Positions 35,269-44,484 of a stretch of 64,000 bases of DNA are shown in pieces (within the stretch, counting starts at the first letter, position 1; each line of letters opens with the position of its first letter). The notes below the pieces were generated by a model. It had not been told where the DNA came from, did not search any database, and saw only the letters and a list, made by a program, of their open reading frames with translations. Position numbers and translations under genes: made by a program. The DNA is from Sulfurimonas sp. (GTDB lineage Bacteria > Campylobacterota > Campylobacteria > Campylobacterales > Sulfurimonadaceae). The stretch covers positions 1-64,000 of the forward strand of contig NZ_JAPHUF010000007.1 of the NCBI RefSeq assembly GCF_026196735.1. Reading direction: 5' to 3'.

Positions 35269-37350
35269 TTGCCACTTTCTCGTTTAAATCCAGAACAGTA
35301 TAGCGCTGCAACTTCTAGCGATTCTCAAAACCTTATTATTGCATCCGCCGGAACTGGAAAAACTTCTACAATAGTCGGTAGAATAGGTTATCTCATAGGT
35401 TCTGGTGTTAAACCTCAAGAAATTTTGCTTTTAACTTTTACGAACAAAGCAGCCGCTGAAATGGTTGCAAGAGTCGCAGAATTTTTTGGAAAAGATGTAG
35501 CATCCAAGATTGATGCGGGCACTTTTCATGCTGTGAGTTACAGGTGGCTTAAAAAACAGAATAAAAAAGTTGTCTTAAAACAGCAAAGAGAGCTAAAAAC
35601 ACTATTTAGAAGTGTGTTTGAGAAGCGTTCATTTGAGCATATCGGTGCTGAGATAACTCCATACGGCGGAAATTACCTTTATGACTTGTACTCTTTTTAT
35701 CAAAATACAGAGTTGCAAAACAGCTTTGACACTTGGATAATAAATACATACCCAGAACATGAACTCTTTGCGATGATATATGCAGATATTGTTGATGAGT
35801 TTGAGAGACTTAAAAAAGAGTATGGCTTTGTAAACTTTAATGATTTGCTTATAAACTTTAGAGATATATGCAAAACAAAAGAGCTTGGATATAAAGAAGT
35901 TCTTGTAGATGAGTACCAAGACACAAATGCTCTTCAGGGCACACTTATAGATGCGATGAAACCGCCATCACTATTTTGTGTCGGTGATTATGACCAGAGT
36001 ATTTATGCCTTTAACGGTGCAGACATCTCAATAATTGGCTCATTTTCAACAAAGTTTCCAGATGCAAAAGTTCATACACTTACTAAAAACTATCGTTCTA
36101 CTCTTCCTATCCTCTCTTTGGCTACCAAAGTTATAGAGCATAACGAGAGGATATACCCAAAGCAGCTGGAGGTTACGAGAAGTCAAGATACACACAAGCC
36201 AAAACTTCTAGCTTATGATGAGCTGTTTGACCAGTACCATGCAATGGCAGCGCAAATAAGAGACTCTCAAACTCCAAGAGAAGAGATAGCTGTTATATTT
36301 AGAAACAACTCTTCTGCTGATGGCATAGAAGTTGGGCTGAGAGAGTTGGGAATCCCTTGTAAAAGAAAAGGCGGTACAAGCTTTTTTGATTCACGCGAGG
36401 TAAAAGCAGTTCTTGATTTTTATACACTCCTTGTAAATGAATCAGACATGATGAGTTTTATACACCTGTTTGAGTTTGCAAGAGGCATAGGAAGTGCAAT
36501 GGCAAAAGAGATATATATTGCACTTAAAACATTAGGACACGGAAGTATATTTTATGGTCTTTATGCACCTGATGAGTCTATAAAAAATCCTTTTGAAAAG
36601 AGAAAACTTAACCATCAGTTAGGACTCTTTGATGACTTTTTAGAACTAGGAGCTGTAGGTAAGTTTGCAAAGCTTGGATTTGAAGCTAAGTTTATGAAAA
36701 ATCCTATTTTAAAACACCCAAAACTTACAAAGGATTCGGCTACATTTTTACATGATTTTTATCTGCTTTATCGTGATTTAAAAGGGATAAAGCAACCAAA
36801 AACTATTGTAAAAAAGATAGCTCAATCTGCCGTATATAAATATATATCAGATATGTTAGCAAGTAAAAGAGCGCAACTTAAAGACGGAACAATTGATGAA
36901 AAGCAAAAAACTGAATCACTGACTAATATCAGCAGAAAAATGATTTTATTAGAAGAACTCTCAAAGCCGTATAGTGAACATGAGCGATTTTTAAATGCTA
37001 TGATTTTGGGTTCATCAGATTTAACACAGGGTGAGGGCGTAAACCTCTTAAGTGTGCATGCTTCTAAAGGACTTGAATACAAAGAAGTGTATGTAGTTGA
37101 CTTGATGGATGGAAGATTTCCAAATAGAAAACTTATGCAAAGAGGCGGTTCTCTTGATGAAGAGAGACGACTCTTTTATGTTGCAGTGACAAGAGCCAAA
37201 GACATACTTTATCTGAGTTATGCAAAGTATGACAAAATCAAAAAAATAAACTTTGTGCCCTCACAGTTTTTATATGAAGCCGGTTTAGTACCTAAAGATG
37301 AAGCGTATAAAGCTTTGGTTGAAAAAGAGACAGATAAAGAGGAAGACTAA
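35269..37350 (+). CDS. UvrD/Rep-type superfamily I DNA helicase
   Basis: This 693-residue ATP-dependent 3'-5' helicase has the motifs of the UvrD/PcrA/Rep group in order: ASAGTGKTSTI (Walker A), DEYQDTNALQ (Walker B), VGDYDQSIYAFNGAD (III), NYRS (IV), VHASKGLEYKEVYV (V) and RRLFYVAVTRAK (VI). It probably serves repair or replication restart. I chose the TTG at 35269 because AGGAG lies seven bases before it; a TTG 13 codons upstream lacks a site. It ends four bases inside the convergent EI24 gene. Confidence 0.93.
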   Translation: MPLSRLNPEQYSAATSSDSQNLIIASAGTGKTSTIVGRIGYLIGSGVKPQEILLLTFTNKAAAEMVARVAEFFGKDVASKIDAGTFHAVSYRWLKKQNKKVVLKQQRELKTLFRSVFEKRSFEHIGAEITPYGGNYLYDLYSFYQNTELQNSFDTWIINTYPEHELFAMIYADIVDEFERLKKEYGFVNFNDLLINFRDICKTKELGYKEVLVDEYQDTNALQGTLIDAMKPPSLFCVGDYDQSIYAFNGADISIIGSFSTKFPDAKVHTLTKNYRSTLPILSLATKVIEHNERIYPKQLEVTRSQDTHKPKLLAYDELFDQYHAMAAQIRDSQTPREEIAVIFRNNSSADGIEVGLRELGIPCKRKGGTSFFDSREVKAVLDFYTLLVNESDMMSFIHLFEFARGIGSAMAKEIYIALKTLGHGSIFYGLYAPDESIKNPFEKRKLNHQLGLFDDFLELGAVGKFAKLGFEAKFMKNPILKHPKLTKDSATFLHDFYLLYRDLKGIKQPKTIVKKIAQSAVYKYISDMLASKRAQLKDGTIDEKQKTESLTNISRKMILLEELSKPYSEHERFLNAMILGSSDLTQGEGVNLLSVHASKGLEYKEVYVVDLMDGRFPNRKLMQRGGSLDEERRLFYVAVTRAKDILYLSYAKYDKIKKINFVPSQFLYEAGLVPKDEAYKALVEKETDKEED

Positions 37351-38129
37351 GAGTTTTGTCTTAGTTTTCTAACTTCTATAAAGTAAGTGTGTCCTAAATA
37401 TATCACATAAAAAATAGCTCCAAAGAGTACAACAAACGGTATAAATGAGATAACATAGAGTAGTAATGTTTTAGCTCTTATACTATTTTTGTTAAAGTAC
37501 TTTATCTGCCTGTCTTCTTCCGCACTACAGAGGTTGGTTGAGACATCAAATGTCAGCATCTTATGAAAAAAGTAGTAAAGAGGAAGGTTAAAAGCAATTA
37601 TATTAACAAACGGTATGAAATAAAACGGAACCAATAATATAAAAAGCACAATCATTATAGCCGACCATTTTATGATAGAAAACAGGACCTCAAAAATATT
37701 AGAATGTCCTACTATTTCTACATCTCTATAGTGCCTTCTTTGCAGCTCTCTCATAACAAGCGGCGTTAAAAATCCTACAATTATTATGGCTACAAATATA
37801 GAAGCGTGCAGAGTCAAAAAACCGCCAATAGCATAGATGAGAAAAGTAACTACCCAAGAAGTCACTGCAAAACTCATCAGGTATTTTATAATATCAGAGC
37901 CTTGAAGTTGTGCTGTTAAACTTTCAGTATGGGGTATGCCATTTTGCATAGTCGTCTGAGTGCTTTGCACATCTAGGGTTGCTAGGTTGTCTATGCCAAT
38001 GCCGGCAATAACAAAAAACAAAAGATACATAATAATTATAGAGATAAGAAATGGCAAAAGTGCGTATTTGAGCATCTTGGGAGTTAAAAAGTCTTTTATG
38101 CTAAGTAGTAGTATATTTTTTTCATTCAT
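37347..38129 (-). CDS. EI24 (CysZ-like) membrane protein
   Basis: This 260-residue inner-membrane protein has about six hydrophobic helices and the EI24-family pattern, e.g. FIPFVNIIAFNLPLYYFFHK near residue 180 and FIPFVVLFGAIFYVIYLGH near the C-terminus. CysZ members of this family move sulfate, but others have no known role. I chose the ATG at 38129, which overlaps the stop of the DUF3137 gene in an ATGA arrangement and has GGAG six bases before it. Confidence 0.82.
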   Translation of the reverse strand: MNEKNILLLSIKDFLTPKMLKYALLPFLISIIIMYLLFFVIAGIGIDNLATLDVQSTQTTMQNGIPHTESLTAQLQGSDIIKYLMSFAVTSWVVTFLIYAIGGFLTLHASIFVAIIIVGFLTPLVMRELQRRHYRDVEIVGHSNIFEVLFSIIKWSAIMIVLFILLVPFYFIPFVNIIAFNLPLYYFFHKMLTFDVSTNLCSAEEDRQIKYFNKNSIRAKTLLLYVISFIPFVVLFGAIFYVIYLGHTYFIEVRKLRQNS

Positions 38130-39067
38130 TTTTTGCTCCAAAGTTTTTGATTTAGTTTTAGTTCTTGGACTATACCTATGGCTAAATGTAGAGTTTTAAC
38201 ATACTCCATCGCAACTTTATACTCTAGGAGTGAGCTAAATATTGCCGGTTCAAACAGATCTTTATTGTACTCAATAGCCATATGAATTTGACCGCCTATA
38301 AACGAGATATGCACAGGATGCTTGGATTTATGTTTAAATGCAAGCAGTTTTTTCATAAGTGAAGAAGACAGTATATATCTCGCTTCGACTTGATTTGTAG
38401 AGTAAACCACAAACTCTTTTTCAAACTCCGGATCATCCATCTTGACTAACTCATCTCTAGCCATATTTTTTGATTGCAGCCAGTTTCCTATAATATTTCC
38501 AAAAGTATTTTGAGCGGTATCAGGCAGAACAACTGTTTGACCTTGAAATTTTTTATTGAACTCTGAAATGATAAAGAGCCCTTTAAATATAGTACTCCAG
38601 CTGTCTTTTCCTTTTGAGTTTCTGTTTCTTTTCTCAGCATGAATATCGGAAAACTGAATATTTATATCATCAATTTTGCCTTTGACATAGTCGTTGCCGC
38701 TCATTCTGTCAGGTTTAGAAAACAAATCTGAATGGTTAAAAAGGTACTCTGAGACATGTGTTTTAGAAGAGTATAGCAGAGAGTTGTCAATAGCATGAAC
38801 AAGAGGTTTGATAACGCTCATTTTAAATTCATGTGTATAGTCATGGACTAAAAATTTGTATATAATCGCACCAAGAGCAATGTATGCAAAGAGTATAAAG
38901 TCTAAATAGCCACTTAGATTATAAGCGATAAAAGCAGTAATAAGGGTATAGATAACACCGATTATAATAACTTTTTCTTTAAGTTTTTTTCTATCAGCTT
39001 CTAATTTCTCTAAAGTAGGAAATAAGTTTTTATAATAAAAATCAGTTAAGTCGCTTATGCTTTTCAT
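38126..39067 (-). CDS. DUF3137 membrane protein
   Basis: This 313-residue protein matches the DUF3137 pattern: two close hydrophobic helices (about residues 33-75), then a soluble domain with IDDINIQFSDIHAEK, FKGLFIISEFNKKFQGQTVV and a C-terminal FIGGQIHMAIEYNKDLFEP. The function is unknown. It lies 12 bases after lemA and is coupled to the EI24 gene. LemA and DUF3137 genes often occur together, which suggests a joint membrane role. Confidence 0.85.
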   Translation of the reverse strand: MKSISDLTDFYYKNLFPTLEKLEADRKKLKEKVIIIGVIYTLITAFIAYNLSGYLDFILFAYIALGAIIYKFLVHDYTHEFKMSVIKPLVHAIDNSLLYSSKTHVSEYLFNHSDLFSKPDRMSGNDYVKGKIDDINIQFSDIHAEKRNRNSKGKDSWSTIFKGLFIISEFNKKFQGQTVVLPDTAQNTFGNIIGNWLQSKNMARDELVKMDDPEFEKEFVVYSTNQVEARYILSSSLMKKLLAFKHKSKHPVHISFIGGQIHMAIEYNKDLFEPAIFSSLLEYKVAMEYVKTLHLAIGIVQELKLNQKLWSKK

Positions 39068-39079
39068 CTACATGTAGTC

Positions 39080-39634
39080 TTAATTGAAAAGCTCTTTTAC
39101 ATCTACATTTTTGCGCTCAGTCTCAACGATTTCAAATACCTGTTTTCTTGTGTAGTTCATTGCCGAAGCCATAAAGTTTGTAGGTATCATCTCTATTGCG
39201 TTGTTATAGTCGGTAACAGCTTGATTGTATGCGCGCCTAGCTGCTGAAATCTGCTCTTCAACTTCATGAAGTGTATGTTGAAGGTGCATAACATTTTCAT
39301 TTGCTTTTAAATCAGGGTAATTTTCCACGGCAATCATAATAGAACCAAGAGCAGAGCTTACTTTTGCATCAAGAGCAATCTTCTGCTCATCACTTATATT
39401 TGGTTTGTTTGCCTCTGCACGAAGTTTTGTAACCTCTTGTAAAAGAGATTTTTCATGTTCCATATATTTGCTTACAGCTGCAACAAGATTTGGGATGAGA
39501 TCGTATCTTTTTTTAAGAACTGTGTCCACGCTTGCAAAGATATTTTCGACTTGATTTTTCTTTGCAACAAGCGAGTTATACATTAAAACTAAGATTAGAG
39601 CAATTACGATAAGAACAATAAGAGATGTTGACAT
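39080..39634 (-). CDS. lemA: LemA family protein
   Basis: This 184-residue protein has one N-terminal membrane helix (residues 3-18), then a four-helix bundle with the LemA signature: LVAKKNQVENIFASVDTVLK, RYDLIPNLV and ARRAYNQAVTDYNN. LemA proteins are widely conserved membrane proteins of unresolved function. It opens a three-gene leftward run with the DUF3137 and EI24 genes. Confidence 0.93.
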   Translation of the reverse strand: MSTSLIVLIVIALILVLMYNSLVAKKNQVENIFASVDTVLKKRYDLIPNLVAAVSKYMEHEKSLLQEVTKLRAEANKPNISDEQKIALDAKVSSALGSIMIAVENYPDLKANENVMHLQHTLHEVEEQISAARRAYNQAVTDYNNAIEMIPTNFMASAMNYTRKQVFEIVETERKNVDVKELFN

Positions 39635-39679
39635 GTAGGAATCCTTTATGTTGTATAAAAGTAGTTTATCTAAAAATAG

Positions 39680-40870
39680 TTAAGAGTTTATTATGTTTTT
39701 TGCCACAAGGTAACCGCTTGCCCATGCAAAGGCAAAGTTATATCCGCCTCGGCGTCCTACAACATCCAAGACTTCACCGCAAAAGTAAAGGTTTTTGTGT
39801 TTTAAAGATTCCATTGTTTTTGGATCTATCTCAGTGGTATCTACTCCACCGCCACAAACTTCTGCATGACGAAAACCGTGAGTATCACTCACTTCAAATC
39901 TCCAGTTCAACATGGTATTTGCAATTTTTTTGCTAAGTTTTGTACCGATATCAGCACTACATGTAGAGTTAGATATTTGTAAATCTTCTAAAAGACCTTG
40001 CGCTATTTTTAGAGGAACCAAACCGGCTAAAATATCAACTATTGTAAAGTTTGGCTGAGTTGAAGCTACTTTACTAATATGAGTTGAGAGTTTTTGTGCG
40101 TTAAAATTTGGAAGCAGGTTTATGGCTATATTAACCTTTGCATACTCCATCAAAGCGACACTTGCTCTTTGAGATATATCTAATATTGCAAAACCTGAAA
40201 CTCCGTAGTTTGTAAATAAAATATCTCCGCTACATGTAGAATCTTTTTTGTTGTTTATAAGAAGACTTACTTCACCGTTTAGCTTGGCTCCACTCATCTT
40301 ATGAGCGATTTTAGAATCAAGATGAAACTGTACTAAAGATGGATATGTAGGAATGATGTTGTGTTCAAAAGCTTGGGCAAACTCCAGACCGTCACGGTTA
40401 CCGCCAAGATGTGAGGCGGCCTCAGAGCCGGTAGCAACTACAACAGCGTCATAGTCATTTGTAAGCTTTTTAATATCAGTTATTTTATTATCTACATGTA
40501 GATTTACACCCAAGTTTTTTGCGTGATTAAGAAGTAGTGAGGCTACGCTTTTTGCTTCGTTACTAAGGGGGTAAGCTCGTCCGTCATCTTTAACATCAAG
40601 GATAAGCCCGATACTCTCACAAAATTTTTCAAACTCTTTAAAACCAAATTCTTTTAGTGCAAACTCGGTAAAAGATGGATTATCTGAAAAAAAGTCATTT
40701 GGACTTAAGTCTCTGTTTGTTATGTTGCAACGCCCGTTTCCTGAAACCAAAATCTTTTTAGCAGGTTTTGAGTTTTGTTCAAACAAATCTACATGTAAAG
40801 ACTTTTGTGCACAAAATATTGCACACAAAAGCCCTGAAGCTCCAGCTCCGATTATTGCTACTTTTTCCAT
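39680..40870 (-). CDS. BaiN/HI0933-like FAD-dependent oxidoreductase
   Basis: This 396-residue flavoprotein begins with a dinucleotide-binding fold (VAIIGAGASGLLCAIFCAQK). It contains the HI0933 family marker KILVSGNGRCNITNRD near residue 40, ATGSEAASHLGGNRDG near 150, and a C-terminal GGGVDTTEIDPKTMESL followed by CGEVLDVVGRRGGYNFAFAW. The substrate is unknown. The coding sequence holds three perfect CTACATGTAG palindromes within 545 bases, the densest cluster in the window. Confidence 0.92.
   Translation of the reverse strand: MEKVAIIGAGASGLLCAIFCAQKSLHVDLFEQNSKPAKKILVSGNGRCNITNRDLSPNDFFSDNPSFTEFALKEFGFKEFEKFCESIGLILDVKDDGRAYPLSNEAKSVASLLLNHAKNLGVNLHVDNKITDIKKLTNDYDAVVVATGSEAASHLGGNRDGLEFAQAFEHNIIPTYPSLVQFHLDSKIAHKMSGAKLNGEVSLLINNKKDSTCSGDILFTNYGVSGFAILDISQRASVALMEYAKVNIAINLLPNFNAQKLSTHISKVASTQPNFTIVDILAGLVPLKIAQGLLEDLQISNSTCSADIGTKLSKKIANTMLNWRFEVSDTHGFRHAEVCGGGVDTTEIDPKTMESLKHKNLYFCGEVLDVVGRRGGYNFAFAWASGYLVAKNIINS
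39957..40501. repeat. Cluster of the CTACATGTAG palindrome
   Basis: Perfect copies are at 39957-39966, 40230-40239 and 40492-40501, inside the flavoprotein gene. Further perfect copies are at 2765-2774, 21196-21205 and 39068-39077 (the last is between genes). One-base-shorter copies are at 2033-2041, 21286-21294, 40789-40797, 42700-42708, 53219-53227 and 60595-60603. Coding copies read as LHVD or STCS in different frames, so the repeat is kept at DNA level rather than protein level. Confidence 0.8.
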
Positions 40871-40900
40871 ATATAGATTTTATCTAAAATAAGCTAAATG

Positions 40901-41278
40901 CTATAAGCCCAAGTTACGCATAAAATTACCGGCTATTAAAGTCCCTCTATTTTTAAACTGCTCTGCAATATCAAGTTCATAAACCGTGTCAACTGTTTCA
41001 AAAAATAGTTTTAGCCATCTCTCAAAGGTCTCTCTTTTAAGACCATCTAGCTCAAGGTGCGGAGCAAAAGGACTCCCTCTGTATGCCATATCGCTGAGAT
41101 ATATAGATGCCCAAAAGTCTGTAAGTATATCTAGATGTTCACCCCAAGTTTGACCACCTAGATTAGGCCCCAATTTATCAATAAAAAATGGGCCTACAAG
41201 CTCATCTTCTAAAACTTTTGTGTAAAAACTTATAACCATAGTTCTTAAGTTTGCTTTTGTTATTTCATTTGCTAACAA
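40901..41278 (-). CDS. Group III truncated haemoglobin
   Basis: This 125-residue globin binds haem in the cytoplasm. FYTKVLEDELVGPFF and the LDILTDFWASIYL segment match the group III pattern; His in HLELDGL is a candidate proximal ligand. C. jejuni Ctb is the studied relative and affects oxygen handling and nitric oxide stress. The start is TTG behind AAGGA. It is a single-gene unit between the flavoprotein and mutS2. Confidence 0.88.
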   Translation of the reverse strand: MLANEITKANLRTMVISFYTKVLEDELVGPFFIDKLGPNLGGQTWGEHLDILTDFWASIYLSDMAYRGSPFAPHLELDGLKRETFERWLKLFFETVDTVYELDIAEQFKNRGTLIAGNFMRNLGL

Positions 41279-41392
41279 TTTAAATCCTTAAAATATATGA
41301 GAATTTATATCATAAAATGCTTAGTGCTTTATATATTATGTATATTAAAACATATTTCAAGGTTCAGTCCAAGTTTTTACTTGCAATTTAAC

Positions 41393-43612
41393 TTATAGAT
41401 AAACAACCTTAGCACCAAATCCGCCTAAGTGTTGCGGAGCATCATCGAAGCCTTTTACTTTTGGATGAGCTATAAGGAAGTTTTTGACGGCATATGAGAG
41501 TTTTCCGGTACCGATCCCATGATATATTATAACTTCATCCCAGCCGTTAATAAGTGCATCTGAGAGAAATTTATCCAGCACTTCTGTCGCCTCATCAGCT
41601 CTCATACCATGAAGGTCGCATTTAAGTCCAGCGCGCTTTTGAACCTGTACATTTACATCAGTTTTAGGCCTTGGTTTAACTATTTGAGTGTGTTTGAGTT
41701 GCTTTGTTTTAACATGAACTCTCATCCCATCAACTTCTATAGTTGCATCTTTTTTACCCTTCATTGAAACAATAGTGCCTTTTTGGCTGTGATATTTAAC
41801 GCTGTCACCAATTTTGAACTCTACATGCCGATTTTCTTGCTCTTTTTTCTCAGGTGGCAGTTTTTTATTTGCTTTGTCCATAGCTCTGTGTATAGCTTTT
41901 GTATCACCTGCTTTTGCTGCTGATTTTGCTTCGTTTATTGCAGCATCATAACTGTTTTTAAGAGCACTTCTTTGTTCTTCTAATTCGGCAAAAAGTTTCT
42001 CTCTTTGTTCTTTGAGATTTAACTCTTTTGCTTTTAGTTCATCAAGTTTTTCATCAACTTTTTGGTGTTTTTGTTTTAGTTCACGCTCCAGCTGAGAACC
42101 TCTCTCTATTAAAAGGCTCAGTTTTTCACTATTGTCTCCGTAAACAGCTTTGGCTTCGTTTACAATATTGTTTGAGATACCGTACCTGCTGGCCGTTTCA
42201 AAAGCATAACTCTTTCCGATGATTCCGTGCATAAACTCATAAGTAGGCATTCTGTTTGCCTCATCATATATGGCAGCCATCAGTTCAACATCATCACGGT
42301 CAGCCATAAGTGCAGCAAGTCGTTTATGGTGGGTTGTGACTACTACTTTTTGACCTTTTTTTATAAGGTCGTCAAGAATTACCTTAAATAGTGCCGCAGC
42401 TTCGTCGCTGTCAGTTCCGAGTTCTATTTCATCTACTCCGACAAGAGCAGACTTGTACTCAAATATACGAGAAAATTCCTGCATACGACCGGCAAATGTA
42501 GAGATGTCATTTTTGACATTTTGCGGGTCATCTATGATTGCCAAAATATTTTTAAAACTTCCTACATATGATTTGTTCTCATTGAGCTTCATAGGTATGA
42601 TATATTTTGCCATAAATGCAGCTGAGAGTATTGATTTTAAAAGCATAGTCTTACCACCTGCATTAACACCGGTTATCATAAGTATGTTTTTAGAAAAATC
42701 TACATGTATTGGTTTTGCATTATGTAGAGCAGGGTGTATAAAGCTGTCTAAAATTATTTTAGAATCTTTTTTTGATTTTACTATCTGAAGATTGCTCGAG
42801 CGTGCAAACAGGACCCTGGCCTGGTAGTTATCAAACTTTGTAAATTCTTTGTCAATAAAGTTTATAAATGGCTGTAGCTCAGCTAGTTTAGAAGAAAATT
42901 CTTTTGCATATGTATAAAATATAGCTTCTCTCTCTTGGTTTATATAGCGTATCTGCTCTTTTGATTTTAAAATAGAATCAGGAGAGACATAAAAACCACC
43001 ACTACTACTTCTGCCAATAACTGCGCCTTTTAGTACATGGTTAAAACCGCCGCGAACTAACAGACACTCTTCATCATTGATAAAATGAACCTGAGTGTCC
43101 ATAAGATATGAAGATAGTTTGGCACTTGACATAAGTCTCTTTAAGGAGCCGCTCATATTAGCTTTATGTTCTCTTATTCTTGTGCCTAAGCCAAAAAGTG
43201 TCTCATCAAGGTTCTCTTCAAATTTACCATCATGTGTGAAGTACTTCTCAACTTCATTGAATTTTTCTTCAACTATAAACTTACTCATCCATTCGCCAAT
43301 GATTCCATCTAGTTCACGGCTTTTAAAATAGCGAAAATATCTGACAATTTTTACAATCTCAAATATCTGTTCAAAGTTTAAAACACCGTGCTTTTTTAAA
43401 TGTGCTTTTACGGTAAATAAATCAGCTACTTTAGGAGGTGCTTTAAACTCAATGTTGTCTAATGCTTTTATGTAGCGATAGTGCAGCTCTTGGTCTCCTT
43501 CAATGTACAGAGAACTCTCTCTTGAGAAAAAGCTTTTAAATTGCTCAATATGGTCAGTTAAATCAAGTTGGTTGATAAGTAAATCTAGTTTAGAAGTTTT
43601 GTCTATTGCCAT
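41393..43612 (-). CDS. mutS2: MutS2 endonuclease/recombination suppressor
   Basis: MutS2 is a MutS-like ATPase with a nuclease tail that suppresses recombination, not a mismatch repair protein. The P-loop is GVNAGGKTMLLKS near residue 318, and the ABC signature and Walker B region follow (LVGVDEIELGTDSDEAAALF). A coiled-coil connector covers about 510-590. The C-terminal Smr domain reads KCDLHGMRADEATEVLD and IIYHGIGTGKL. Its 739 residues are normal. The first gene on its strand after csp, it has its own start after a 125-base gap. Confidence 0.95.
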   Translation of the reverse strand: MAIDKTSKLDLLINQLDLTDHIEQFKSFFSRESSLYIEGDQELHYRYIKALDNIEFKAPPKVADLFTVKAHLKKHGVLNFEQIFEIVKIVRYFRYFKSRELDGIIGEWMSKFIVEEKFNEVEKYFTHDGKFEENLDETLFGLGTRIREHKANMSGSLKRLMSSAKLSSYLMDTQVHFINDEECLLVRGGFNHVLKGAVIGRSSSGGFYVSPDSILKSKEQIRYINQEREAIFYTYAKEFSSKLAELQPFINFIDKEFTKFDNYQARVLFARSSNLQIVKSKKDSKIILDSFIHPALHNAKPIHVDFSKNILMITGVNAGGKTMLLKSILSAAFMAKYIIPMKLNENKSYVGSFKNILAIIDDPQNVKNDISTFAGRMQEFSRIFEYKSALVGVDEIELGTDSDEAAALFKVILDDLIKKGQKVVVTTHHKRLAALMADRDDVELMAAIYDEANRMPTYEFMHGIIGKSYAFETASRYGISNNIVNEAKAVYGDNSEKLSLLIERGSQLERELKQKHQKVDEKLDELKAKELNLKEQREKLFAELEEQRSALKNSYDAAINEAKSAAKAGDTKAIHRAMDKANKKLPPEKKEQENRHVEFKIGDSVKYHSQKGTIVSMKGKKDATIEVDGMRVHVKTKQLKHTQIVKPRPKTDVNVQVQKRAGLKCDLHGMRADEATEVLDKFLSDALINGWDEVIIYHGIGTGKLSYAVKNFLIAHPKVKGFDDAPQHLGGFGAKVVYL

Positions 43613-43706
43613 AATTTTTTTGTTATACCTAATTAATTACTTTATTAAAGAGATTTTAGCTGAATTTATATTATGTTGGGATTTAGAGGGAGTTTATATG
43701 AAGAAT

Positions 43707-43730
43707 ATTGAGCAGAAAAATCTGCTCAAT
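43707..43730 (-). terminator. Terminator after the cold-shock gene
   Basis: ATTGAGCAGA (43707-43716) pairs perfectly with TCTGCTCAAT (43721-43730) across a four-base loop, eight bases after the csp stop. The minus-strand tail reads ATTCTT. Confidence 0.7.
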
Positions 43731-43737
43731 GAAAAAA

Positions 43738-43956
43738 TTACAGACCTGTAACGTTTTCTGCTTGAGGGCCTTTTTCGCCTTCACCAATTTCGAAAGTTAC
43801 TTTTTGACCTTCGTCTAGTGATACACGACCGTGACCTGAGTTGTTAATTTGACGGAAATGTACGAATACATCTTTACCACCATCTTCTTGTTCGATAAAT
43901 CCGAAACCTTTTTCGCTGTTGAACCATTTAACTGTTCCGTTTACTAATGCTGCCAT
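43738..43956 (-). CDS. Cold-shock protein (CspA family)
   Basis: This 72-residue single-domain protein binds single-stranded RNA or DNA and acts as an RNA chaperone. The RNP1 motif KGFGFI and RNP2 motif DVFVHF are intact in the five-stranded beta-barrel sequence. An AAAAGGA ribosome site precedes the ATG. The candidate promoter leaves a leader of about 145 bases, as in cold-regulated csp genes. No chromosomal neighbour suggests a special role. Confidence 0.97.
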   Translation of the reverse strand: MAALVNGTVKWFNSEKGFGFIEQEDGGKDVFVHFRQINNSGHGRVSLDEGQKVTFEIGEGEKGPQAENVTGL

Positions 43957-44107
43957 TGTAAATCCTTTTGTGTTTAATACACCTCATTGCTGAAGTGGTT
44001 GAAAATCTAATATGAAGCTTTATTTTTAGGTGAATTTTACTGGAAACCGGAGGTCGTCAATGCAAAGCAGTCTAAAGGTGTAACTTGAATCATCTTTCAT
44101 CGCAAAC

Positions 44108-44113
44108 ATTATA
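44108..44113 (-). promoter_or_regulatory. Probable -10 box for the cold-shock gene
   Basis: The minus strand reads TTTAGATATAATGTTTGCG. Transcription from here would give a 5' leader of about 145 bases before the csp ATG at 43956. Confidence 0.55.
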
Positions 44114-44154
44114 TCTAAATAATACAAAAAATGTTGTTAAATATTGAAATTTAA

Positions 44155-44484
44155 TCACTCACAAGTAGAAGCACTGATCATTCGTCCATAATTAGGAGTA
44201 TTTTCTTTGCCAATAAAAGTGTATGTTCCTATGCTTAAAGTATAATTTTCATTATTAACTTCAATGCCGTCACATATAATTGTTTTATTTTGATTATATT
44301 TCATAACAGCATTTAGCATCTTTTCTCTTTGAGAAGTAGAGTATATGTTATAGGCGATTGCAGATAATACAATTGCCAATACAACAGCAGTAATTAAACT
44401 TTTTTGATACTTTGTAAGTTCAGTAAAATAGTGTAGTGCTAAAAAGAAAAATCCAACAATTACAAACCCAGCGATATAAGCCAT
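44155..44484 (-). CDS. Small membrane protein of unknown function next to murC
   Basis: I do not recognise this 109-residue protein. It has two hydrophobic helices at about residues 2-20 and 30-48, then a short soluble region ending with two cysteines (CDGIEVNNENYT and STCE). The start codon touches the murC stop at base 44484, so it is probably translated with murC. Its role is not indicated. Confidence 0.65.
   Translation of the reverse strand: MAYIAGFVIVGFFFLALHYFTELTKYQKSLITAVVLAIVLSAIAYNIYSTSQREKMLNAVMKYNQNKTIICDGIEVNNENYTLSIGTYTFIGKENTPNYGRMISASTCE

Noticed and set aside
43503-43751. 82-residue plus-strand frame between mutS2 and the cold-shock gene
   Set aside because: It crosses the 5' end of mutS2 and the csp terminator hairpin, and shows no ribosome site or family pattern.
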